Source: Roseimicrobium sp. ORNL1 | GTDB lineage: Bacteria; Verrucomicrobiota; Verrucomicrobiia; Verrucomicrobiales; Verrucomicrobiaceae | Direction: 5' to 3' | Length of the DNA stretch: 64,000 bases | Assembly: GCF_011044495.1 (NCBI RefSeq) | Contig: NZ_CP049143.1 | Location: 7,316,001 to 7,380,000 of the forward strand | Shown here: positions 50,181-57,622 of the stretch, one piece after another | Layout: each line of letters opens with the position of its first letter | Position numbering within the stretch: the stretch's first letter is position 1 | Made by a program: the position numbers and the translations under genes | Notes under the pieces: model-generated | The model's input: the letters and a program-made list of their open reading frames with translations, nothing else | The model's database searches: none | Told to the model about the DNA's origin: nothing

Positions 50181-50397
50181 ACCTTGCGCGAAGCGCCTCG
50201 GAGTGCGTGTGCGAAGCACCGCTTTGGTGGGGAACTTGGGTCCGGAGGAAGCCCGCATACCACTCTCCGTGGCTCCGCACCCATCGTTGATACACCATTC
50301 ATCCTTTTCCCGTTGTGGGGGTTCTCCAAGTCTCTCGTTCCCTTCACACGTCCAAAGCGGTGCTTCGCACACGCACTCCAAAGCGCTTCGGGCAAGG
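50181..50397. repeat. Inverted repeat upstream of two divergent genes
   Basis: Two arms of about 46 bp (50181-50227 and 50352-50397, each with GAGTGCGTGTGCGAAGCACC or its complement) are near-perfect reverse complements, with a 125-bp loop containing no gene. The unit lies between the divergent FAD oxidoreductase and lipoprotein genes. Confidence 0.85.
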
Positions 50398-50572
50398 TAG
50401 TACACGGTATCGCACATACGCCATTCCATACGCCGGACATGTCACGAGACGCGTCCATCACCTCCAGCCACGCTCTTGACTGTGGCCCGAGGCATGAGAC
50501 TTCTCCAGCGCTCCCATGGTGCATCACCATCCGCCACTCCGTTCACTTCTGCCAAGTGCTTCAGCACTCCTC

Positions 50573-52237
50573 ATGACCGCTCGTCGCGTCTTTATCCTCA
50601 CACCGTTGGTGGCAGCTCTGTGTGCGAGCCTTGCCTCATGCAGCACGACCAAGGGCACCAATGCCGTCACCCGCGAGACATCCACCTCCTCCCTGCTCTC
50701 CGCAGCCCAGACCGCACGCAACCGCCTGGCATCCGATCCGGATAACCCATATGCCAATGTCCTCTACAATCACGCCGTCGCGGGTCTCGTGCGGTGGTAC
50801 GATGCCATCCCGCTCGACCAACGCGAATCCGCCACCCGTGCCGCAGGCCTCACCGTAGAACAAGACGCGACCAACGAATCCGGCCTGCATCGCTTCATGC
50901 TCACGTCAGACGTGCCGCGAAACCTGCTGGCACATTCCCAGGGGCGCGGCGGCATCGGTGTGCCTGTCGTGGCATGGCGTCCGAATGACGGCACCGGGAA
51001 GTTCGACAACCTCCGCCCACCAGAAGGCATCTTCGCCTCGATGACCGCAGTACTCGACCGCAAGAGCACGAAGCACGGCGACAAATGGACCCTGCGTTTC
51101 CTCTGGCCCATTCAGCACAAGACCATCTCCTTCGCCAATCGCACCGAGCCGCTCGCTGCCGACTTCAGCGCACCTATCGCCGTGCTCATCCAGCATGCGG
51201 AAGAGCTGCGCAAAAGCGGTTTCCGCGGCATGCTGAATCCCACCACGAATCGCGTTCGCCGGGAGAAGCTCTACCTCATCCAGCCCTACGATCCGCAGAA
51301 GATTCCGCTCATCATGGTGCATGGGTTGCAATCCACGCCCGTGGCCTTTGCCAATCTGGTGAATGACCTGCTCGCGGATCCGTTGATTCGCTCACGCTAC
51401 CAGATCTGGCACTACCACTACCCCACGGGCACACCCGTGATGTGGAATGCGATGGTCTTCCGCCGCACGGTGGATCACACGCTGCGCATGATCGATCCCG
51501 AAGGGAATGACTACGCGACCAATCATCTCTTTGTCATCGGCCACAGCATGGGCGGCGTGCTCACACACACGCTGGTATCCGACTCCGGATACAAGCTGTG
51601 GGACAGCGTGGTGAAGGTGCGTCCGGACAAGCTGCATGCACCCGCCATCAGTCAGCAGACACTGGAGGACCTGTTCCTCTTCCGCCACGACCCGCGGGTG
51701 AAACGCGTCATCTTCATCTCCGTGCCACATCGTGGCAGTGCGATTGCAGACAACTGGATTGGCGACTTCGGGCAATCACTCTACCGCGCCGACCCGAAGC
51801 TCAACGAAACGCTCGGCCCCCTGCTGGAGAATCATCGTGATGTGATCGACCCCTTCCTTCTGAATCTCGCGCAGGCTGGGAAGATCAGCTCCATCCGCAC
51901 CCTGTCCGGCAAGAGCCCCTCATTGATGGCCCTCTCCACCATTCCGCCACAGGTGCCTTTCCACAGCATCATCGGGCAGAAGAAGGATGGGCCGAAGGAA
52001 GAGGGCAGCGACGGTGTGGTGCCGTACACCAGCAGTCATCTGGACGGCGCCGAATCCGAGCTCATCGTGAAGCACGGCCATGGTTCCTTCCGGAGTGATG
52101 CTGCCGTAGATGAGATAAGGCGCATCCTGCGGCTTCATATTGGCGTGAAGTCGCCGTATGATCCCTGGGAGGGTTTGCTTCCGCCTGCCGCGCCTGATCT
52201 CAGCAACCAACAGGTCAGTGAGTCAGCACATAGGTAA
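50573..52237 (+). CDS. Alpha/beta-hydrolase lipoprotein
   Basis: From the chosen ATG the product is 554 residues with a lipoprotein signal (hydrophobic stretch ending in the lipobox L-A-S-C at about residue 22). The hydrolase core shows IPLIMVHGLQSTPVAFANLVNDL (oxyanion loop) and FVIGHSMGGVLTHTLV (nucleophile elbow with catalytic Ser), plus RVIFISVPHRGS and VKHGHGSFRSD (candidate His). The N-terminal 180 residues are a Thr/Ala-rich helical part and a strand region (FDNLRPPEGIFASMTAVLD) of no known family. It is probably an outer-membrane-facing esterase or lipase. An ATG 19 codons upstream exists but weakens the signal. Confidence 0.88.
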   Translation: MTARRVFILTPLVAALCASLASCSTTKGTNAVTRETSTSSLLSAAQTARNRLASDPDNPYANVLYNHAVAGLVRWYDAIPLDQRESATRAAGLTVEQDATNESGLHRFMLTSDVPRNLLAHSQGRGGIGVPVVAWRPNDGTGKFDNLRPPEGIFASMTAVLDRKSTKHGDKWTLRFLWPIQHKTISFANRTEPLAADFSAPIAVLIQHAEELRKSGFRGMLNPTTNRVRREKLYLIQPYDPQKIPLIMVHGLQSTPVAFANLVNDLLADPLIRSRYQIWHYHYPTGTPVMWNAMVFRRTVDHTLRMIDPEGNDYATNHLFVIGHSMGGVLTHTLVSDSGYKLWDSVVKVRPDKLHAPAISQQTLEDLFLFRHDPRVKRVIFISVPHRGSAIADNWIGDFGQSLYRADPKLNETLGPLLENHRDVIDPFLLNLAQAGKISSIRTLSGKSPSLMALSTIPPQVPFHSIIGQKKDGPKEEGSDGVVPYTSSHLDGAESELIVKHGHGSFRSDAAVDEIRRILRLHIGVKSPYDPWEGLLPPAAPDLSNQQVSESAHR

Positions 52238-52316
52238 GTAGTAAGCAGTGAGTAGTAACTAGAATCTCGATGCTGCTGGGCGCGGACGAGCTCACGAGCA
52301 AGCTCTCCGTTTCTAC

Positions 52317-53033
52317 CTACTGCTTGCTGGGTTCTCCCACCACCCGCCACTCCCCTTCTTTCAACTCCCCCAGCTCATACTCACCAAAGCGCACCCGGTG
52401 CAGCTTCTCCACATGCCACCCCTGGCTGGCGAACATGCGCCGCACTTGATGGTACCTGCCTTCCGTGAGCGTGACTCTCGCCACACGCTCACTCACGATC
52501 TCCAGCTTCGCCGGCAGACACGGCGCTTCTTCACTCCGCAGCATCAGCGTTCCTGAGGCAAAGACATCAACAAGTCTCTGCTCCAGATCGTGGTCCACCT
52601 CCGCTTCATACACCTTCTCGACGATAGACTTCGGTGAGGTCCAGCGCTGCACCAACTCCCCGCGATCCGTGATCAGCAGCAGGCCACTCGTATCCTTGTC
52701 CAGACGACCCACACTGGTCACCGGTGGATTGCGTTTCGTCCAACGTTCCGGCACCAGCTTATAAATCGTTTCGCCTTCCCCTTCGGCATGCGTGCAGACA
52801 TAGCCCACCGGCTTGTGCAGCATCACCAGCAAACCTTCAGGCGCCTCCAGCGACTCACCCTCCACACGCACCTCCGCGACATCCTGCGGCGCAATCTTCT
52901 GCCCCTCATCCTCCAGTACCTCGCCGCGCAACGTCACCAGTCCCGCGTCAATCAGCTCACGCACCTCCCGCCGGCTGCCGTGTCCGAGTGAAGACAGCAG
53001 TTGATCGAGGCGGCGGGGTTTGTTTTGAACCAT
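52317..53033 (-). CDS. RsuA/RluB-family rRNA pseudouridine synthase
   Basis: The 238-residue protein starts with an S4 RNA-binding domain (RLDQLLSSLGHGSRREVRELIDAGLVTLRGEVL). The catalytic domain has GRLDKDTSGLLLITDRG (catalytic Asp, D112), MLHKPVGYVCTH (the H-K-P-x-G-Y motif) and TLTEGRYHQVRRMFA. The family acts on 16S or 23S rRNA uridines in the cytosol. The ATG chosen starts MVQNKPRRLD; the 11 earlier codons lie in the overlap with the next, divergent gene. The two start codons overlap by two bases. Confidence 0.93.
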   Translation of the reverse strand: MVQNKPRRLDQLLSSLGHGSRREVRELIDAGLVTLRGEVLEDEGQKIAPQDVAEVRVEGESLEAPEGLLVMLHKPVGYVCTHAEGEGETIYKLVPERWTKRNPPVTSVGRLDKDTSGLLLITDRGELVQRWTSPKSIVEKVYEAEVDHDLEQRLVDVFASGTLMLRSEEAPCLPAKLEIVSERVARVTLTEGRYHQVRRMFASQGWHVEKLHRVRFGEYELGELKEGEWRVVGEPSKQ

Positions 53034-53868
53034 GTTCTTAAGGCGTGGATGCGGTCGGTATTGCACCGTGATCGCATTGGAAACACCGTCAAAGACTACT
53101 TTGCCAGCCCTTCAGTTTGCCTTTGCCTTCGTCTTCCTGGCCGTCGGCGGTTCGCTATTTTTGTTATTTGGAGCGCTGTCCTTCTATTTTCATTGGAAAG
53201 ACTTTCTGAATCTCAAACAGCATGCCTTCTTCGAGCGCAGCGTGCTAGAACGCTTCATGCCACGTCCTGTTCCGGGTGATCTGGACGAGGGCCGTATACG
53301 CAAACTCCAGAACGACTATGAACAAATGGTCAAGTTCCGCCAACCGACTCTGCTTGGCGCCATGGGGTTTGATGTTTGCATTATTGCCCTTGGATTGTTT
53401 GCAGTCACACAGGCCCGTCCGCAGAAGATCCGCGCGTCATTGCAAGTTCGTCGCGGTGCCAATGCACGTAGCAAACCCAATTTCGTCCAGCAAGATCCAC
53501 GGTCCCGACTGGCACGTCTCAGTCTCCTTGCAGGTTCCGCGGTGATCCTTGCGGGTGGCGCATTTGCAATCAACCATTTCAGAATCGAGACCGTACGCGT
53601 GCAGGACAGCCCGCTACTGGAGACCATGACCCTCGATTTCTACATGCCCGAGCCCGTTCGTGGCAGCGTGGATGCGGCCACGGTACGCAAGCTTCAGAGG
53701 GACTACGCAATTCTACAGGAGTCCCACCTGCGCCACTTGAAGGCCACTTTGTGGGTGTTGGTCATGGCCAACTTCGCCAGCCTGGTCACCGTGCTTTTTC
53801 AACTCTTGTGGCTGTGGCCACGCAAAGCGCAACCACAGCCACAAATCGAAAACACACCCGCTGCTTAA
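53032..53868 (+). CDS. Membrane protein with internal duplication
   Basis: The 278-residue protein has four hydrophobic segments and consists of two related halves. Half one (about 42-130) has FMPRPVPGDLDEGRIRKLQN followed by DYEQMVKF. Half two (about 175-265) has YMPEPVRGSVDAATVRKLQR followed by DYAILQES. In both, a membrane segment precedes and follows this motif. A GTG start at about codon 13 is an alternative that would avoid overlapping the divergent synthase. No known family is recognisable; the periplasmic or cytoplasmic orientation of the repeated motif is unclear. Confidence 0.6.
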   Translation: MFLRRGCGRYCTVIALETPSKTTLPALQFAFAFVFLAVGGSLFLLFGALSFYFHWKDFLNLKQHAFFERSVLERFMPRPVPGDLDEGRIRKLQNDYEQMVKFRQPTLLGAMGFDVCIIALGLFAVTQARPQKIRASLQVRRGANARSKPNFVQQDPRSRLARLSLLAGSAVILAGGAFAINHFRIETVRVQDSPLLETMTLDFYMPEPVRGSVDAATVRKLQRDYAILQESHLRHLKATLWVLVMANFASLVTVLFQLLWLWPRKAQPQPQIENTPAA

Positions 53869-53876
53869 GCTCAAGC

Positions 53877-55223
53877 TTACGCCAGCCCCGGAATCTCCCA
53901 GCCCGAGCGGTAACTGCGTCTCACGAACTTCGTCGCGTCCTCAGAGTTGGTGAAGACCATCTTCTCCGCATCCCACTCGAGGGTCTGTTGCGGGAAGATG
54001 CTGGCGAGGCAGCCAAGCAACACCGCTTCGGTGAGCGGGCCGCTGTAGTCGAAGTTCGCACTCGGCTTCGTGGTGCCACCCTTGAGGCAGCAGTCCACCC
54101 ACTCGCCCCAGTGATTGCGGGGCTCAAGTTTATTGGGACGGCGTCCGGCGAATTTGTCCTTCGGATGCAGCGTGGGGGTGCTGCCATGCGGATGCACGAG
54201 CACGCCTTCGGTGCCGATGTACACCGTACCCTGGCCGGGCCACTTGCCTTCCACCAGCGCCTGGACTTCTGCTGAGGGAAGCTGGTCGCCGTCATACCAG
54301 GTCACCTTGATGGTGTCTCCCGCCGTGTACTGCGTGCCGGGGTAGAGGTATTCCACCTTGCCGTTGATGGCCCAGTTCTCCGCATTGGGAGGAGGCGGAC
54401 CGTGGGAGGTGACGGACTTCGGCATGGTCAGGCCGAGCGCGCGGTACCAGCCGCTGAACATGTGGCAGCCCATGTCACCCAAAGTGCCCGTGCCGAAGTC
54501 CCGGCGCTTGCGCCAGTTTCCGGGGTGATAGTAGCCGCTGATGTACTGACGCTCCTTCGCCACGCCGAGCCACTTGTCCCAGTCGAACTCCGCCGGCGGC
54601 GTGTCCTTCTTGTCCGGCACCGGGTCCATGTCGCCCCACTTCTTGTTGGAGAAGGTGTGCGCCTCCTTCACCTTGCCAATCGCGCCTTCCTGGATGTAGG
54701 CCACGGCGAAGCGCTCGGTGAAGTCGGAAGAGACCTGGATGCCCATCTGCGTCATCACGCCCTTGTCACGGGCGAGCTTGGTGATGGCACGGCATTCGAG
54801 GAGATTTTGCGTGAGCGGCTTCTGGCCGTAGACGTGCAGGCCTTTGTTGATGGCCGCCATGCCAATGGGACCATGCATGTGGTCCGGCGTGCTCACATTC
54901 ACCGCATCGATCTTGCCCTCTTCCTTCACCAGAAGCTCGCGCCAGTCCTGGTAGACGCGCACATTGGGGAACTGCTCCTGCACGCGCTTGAAGTTGCGCG
55001 TGTCCACATCGCACACAGCGGCGAGTTCCCAGTTCGGGTGCTTGGCCAGGTTGCTGATGTCCGTCCAGGACATGCCGCTGGCGCCGAAGGCCGCGTGACG
55101 CAGCTTGCCATTCGGCGAGGCAGCCCGCAGGCCGGAGGTGACAAAAGGCGCGCCAAGGAGGGCTGCAGCACCCGTTTGCAGGAAACGACGGCGGGACGAG
55201 GTGGAAGAAGCTGAAGGAGTCAT
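53877..55223 (-). CDS. Tat-exported Gfo/Idh/MocA oxidoreductase
   Basis: From the chosen ATG it is 448 residues with a twin-arginine leader (TSSRRRFLQTGAAALLGAPF). The Rossmann part reads LRHAAFGASGMSWTDISNLAKHPNWELAAVCDVD. The active-site helix carries VSTPDHMHGPIGMAAINKGLHVYGQKPLTQNLLECRA (the conserved K-P-L or E-K-P-like motif), and the second domain has GVAKERQYISGYYHPGNWRKRRDFGTGTLGDMGCHMF. Members oxidise sugars or polyols, often with a tightly held nicotinamide cofactor, in keeping with export. The 166-codon longer opening reads like non-coding sequence and is rejected. Confidence 0.92.
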   Translation of the reverse strand: MTPSASSTSSRRRFLQTGAAALLGAPFVTSGLRAASPNGKLRHAAFGASGMSWTDISNLAKHPNWELAAVCDVDTRNFKRVQEQFPNVRVYQDWRELLVKEEGKIDAVNVSTPDHMHGPIGMAAINKGLHVYGQKPLTQNLLECRAITKLARDKGVMTQMGIQVSSDFTERFAVAYIQEGAIGKVKEAHTFSNKKWGDMDPVPDKKDTPPAEFDWDKWLGVAKERQYISGYYHPGNWRKRRDFGTGTLGDMGCHMFSGWYRALGLTMPKSVTSHGPPPPNAENWAINGKVEYLYPGTQYTAGDTIKVTWYDGDQLPSAEVQALVEGKWPGQGTVYIGTEGVLVHPHGSTPTLHPKDKFAGRRPNKLEPRNHWGEWVDCCLKGGTTKPSANFDYSGPLTEAVLLGCLASIFPQQTLEWDAEKMVFTNSEDATKFVRRSYRSGWEIPGLA

Positions 55224-55476
55224 GATGCGTGAAAAGCGAATCGTGAACCAGTGCATACGCCATATGCCAGTCGAACCTTCGCGAGCAGGCATAATTCGAC
55301 CGGGCTGAGTGACAAAAGGCAGCGTCCTCTTTAGTCCACGCCTAAGGTAAGATTTTTCTTTCCCCCTGCCATCCCCTACCCTGCCCGGAGTCGACTCCTT
55401 AGTAAGGCCGACAATCCTCCGCTGGCAGACTGACATGCCCGCGGCGCCCCTACCCTTCCCTCCCAACCCTCTCTTG

Positions 55477-56712
55477 ATGAAGCGATTTTCCTGTGAATGC
55501 GGCAACGTGTTGTTCTTCGAGAACTCCCAGTGCCTGCAGTGCGGTTCCGACACCGGTTTCGACCCCGCCGTCGGAACCATGGTCAAGCTCACCCCGGAAT
55601 CCGGGCTGAAGCGCTGCGACAACGGCCCCGCCCACGGCGTGTGTAACTGGCTCATGCCCAAGGAAGACCCCAACATCTTCTGCACCGCCTGCCGGCTGAA
55701 CCGCACCATCCCGGACCTCAACCTCTACGGCAATCTCGCCCTCTGGGCCCGCATGGAGTCCGCCAAGCGCCGCCTGCTGGCCACCCTGCTCGGCCTTGGC
55801 ATCGAGGTGCATTGCCTGAACGAAGACCCGGTGGGCGGCCTCGCCTTCGACTTCATCCAGACCCTGTCCAACCCTCCCGTCACCACCGGCTACGCGGTCG
55901 GCGTGATCACGGTAAATCTCCAGGAGGCAGACGACGCCGTGCGCGAGCGGACCCGCCAGCAGCTCGGCGAGAGCAGCCGCACCCTGCTGGGCCACTTCCG
56001 CCATGAGACGGGCCATTACTTCTGGGAGCGCTGGTTCGGCATCCTGAATCTGAACCACCCTCTGCGCAGGGCCTTCGGCGAACTCTTCGGCGATGCCAGT
56101 CTGGACTATACGACCGCGATGAACCGCCACTACTCCCAAGGCCCACCGGTGGGCTGGGAGCAGTCCTACATCAGCGCCTACGCCAGCATGCACCCGTGGG
56201 AGGACTGGGCGGAGACCTGGTCGCACTACCTGCAGATCCTGGATGGCCTGGAGAGCTGCGAAGCGTATGGCCTGCAACTCGGAGCTGGCGCGCTGGAGGT
56301 GACGCCATTTCCCAAAGAGTCCGCCACGCTCCCGGAGAATCTCCCGCAGGAGCCCGCAGAGGATCAGAAGTTCCTCACGTGGCTGCATCGCTGGGTGCGT
56401 CGCGCGCCCATGTTCAATGAAATCTCCGCCAGCCTCGGCCAGCCCGCGCTGTACCCGTTTGTCCTGAGCCTGCCTGCGGTGAAGAAACTCCGCTTCGTGC
56501 ACTACGTGGCCAGTGTGGGCCGCACCAACCTCCAGACGCCGGCACAAGCGCCGACGCAGTCGCAGTCGCAATCGCAGAAGTCCACGAACTCGACGCAGCC
56601 CCCTCCCCCCTCCGCGCCAGCCTCACCCGGCTCTTATGGGACACGCACGGGAGCGCCCGCGTCTGCTCCTTCGCTTGCAACTGCCGGTTCGACAAGGCAA
56701 GTTGCATCATGA
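55477..56712 (+). CDS. Zinc-ribbon metallopeptidase (HExxH), DUF2248-like
   Basis: From the chosen ATG the protein is 411 residues. It starts with a four-Cys zinc ribbon (FSCECGNVLFFENSQCLQCGSD) and a further Cys-rich segment (CNWLMPKEDPNIFCTACRLNRTIPDL). The catalytic domain has LLGHFRHETGHYFWERWF, the H-E-x-x-H site, then the downstream SAYASMHPWEDWAETWSHYL with the third-ligand region. This is the PF15887-type putative zinc peptidase family. The C-terminal 70 residues are Gln/Ser/Pro-rich and low in complexity. It overlaps the next gene by four bases (ATGA), indicating translational coupling. No signal peptide is seen, so cytosolic. Confidence 0.88.
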   Translation: MKRFSCECGNVLFFENSQCLQCGSDTGFDPAVGTMVKLTPESGLKRCDNGPAHGVCNWLMPKEDPNIFCTACRLNRTIPDLNLYGNLALWARMESAKRRLLATLLGLGIEVHCLNEDPVGGLAFDFIQTLSNPPVTTGYAVGVITVNLQEADDAVRERTRQQLGESSRTLLGHFRHETGHYFWERWFGILNLNHPLRRAFGELFGDASLDYTTAMNRHYSQGPPVGWEQSYISAYASMHPWEDWAETWSHYLQILDGLESCEAYGLQLGAGALEVTPFPKESATLPENLPQEPAEDQKFLTWLHRWVRRAPMFNEISASLGQPALYPFVLSLPAVKKLRFVHYVASVGRTNLQTPAQAPTQSQSQSQKSTNSTQPPPPSAPASPGSYGTRTGAPASAPSLATAGSTRQVAS

Positions 56713-57569
56713 GCTGGTTTCCGCAGTCGAAGGATCACCTGCCGCTGACATGGTGGAAGGGGAACGCCATTTACCTCTCCGCGTACATTGCCATTGTTGG
56801 CGTGGCCAGCATGATCGTCACGGCCCTCCTGGGCAGGGGCATCATGGGCGTTCTTGAGTTCTCCTATGTGGGGTTGGTCGGTCAGTTCCGCGTGTGGACT
56901 CCGCTGACTTATATCCTCGTAAATCCATTCGACCTTTTCCTCCTCCTCTCGGCTTACATCTTCTGGAAGTTTGGCGAGGACCTCGAAAAGTTTTTTGGCC
57001 GCCGGGCATTCATCCGGCTTTTCTTGCTGCTCGTCCTCGTCACCCCCGTGGTGCTGACTGTTTTCGGTCTGCTGGGCTTTGGCACATGGGCTGCCATGGG
57101 CATCAGCGGCGTGTTTTTTGGCGTGTTCATCGCTTTTGCCACTCTTTACCCACGGGCACAGATTTCACTCTTCATCGTCACCGTTCCTGCGGGCGTGCTT
57201 GCCATGTTTTACGTGGGCATCATGGCAGTGATCCATCTGGCAGCACGGAACTTGCCGGCTTTCATCATGCTGGCCTGCCAGGTGCTCGCCGCCTACGGGT
57301 TTGTCCGGTTTCACCAGGGCCGCTGGTCGCTGGAAGCGCTTCAATCAAAGCTTCACGCCCCAAAGCCGGCGAAGTCCCAGCGGGAATCCGATCTGACCGT
57401 GCTGCCGCCCTACCGTAAAGACAAGGCGGAAACGGAGCGCGGGCACCGCTCGGAAGCCGAGAAGGTGGACGCCATCCTGGAAAAGATCAGCCAGAAGGGC
57501 ATGCAGAGCCTCACCGCTGCAGAACGCAAGTTGCTGGAAAAGGCCAGCGATCGGCTGAAGAAAGGCTGA
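56709..57569 (+). CDS. Rhomboid-family intramembrane protein with C-terminal DUF6576-like motif
   Basis: The 286-residue protein has five to six hydrophobic segments (about 20-45, 63-90, 98-120, 128-150, 153-178, 182-198). The sequence AMGISGVFFGVFIAF carries the rhomboid G-x-S-G motif (catalytic Ser), and a His in IHLAARN could be the partner, so proteolytic activity is possible but not certain. The cytosolic C-terminus (SEAEKVDAILEKISQKGMQSLTAAERKLLEKASDRLKK) matches the short DUF6576-type helical motif often attached to such rhomboids. It is translationally coupled to the zinc metallopeptidase, pointing to a joint protein-turnover function. Confidence 0.8.
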   Translation: MSWFPQSKDHLPLTWWKGNAIYLSAYIAIVGVASMIVTALLGRGIMGVLEFSYVGLVGQFRVWTPLTYILVNPFDLFLLLSAYIFWKFGEDLEKFFGRRAFIRLFLLLVLVTPVVLTVFGLLGFGTWAAMGISGVFFGVFIAFATLYPRAQISLFIVTVPAGVLAMFYVGIMAVIHLAARNLPAFIMLACQVLAAYGFVRFHQGRWSLEALQSKLHAPKPAKSQRESDLTVLPPYRKDKAETERGHRSEAEKVDAILEKISQKGMQSLTAAERKLLEKASDRLKKG

Positions 57570-57622
57570 AGACAAGCTGTCCGTCCCGCTTGCACCCGCC
57601 GCCTCAGGCGTAAGGTATCTTT

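Noticed and set aside
53877-55721. A 614-residue version of the Gfo/Idh/MocA protein
   Set aside because: The extra 166 N-terminal residues are non-conserved and would bury the Tat leader; the ATG at 55223 gives the normal layout.
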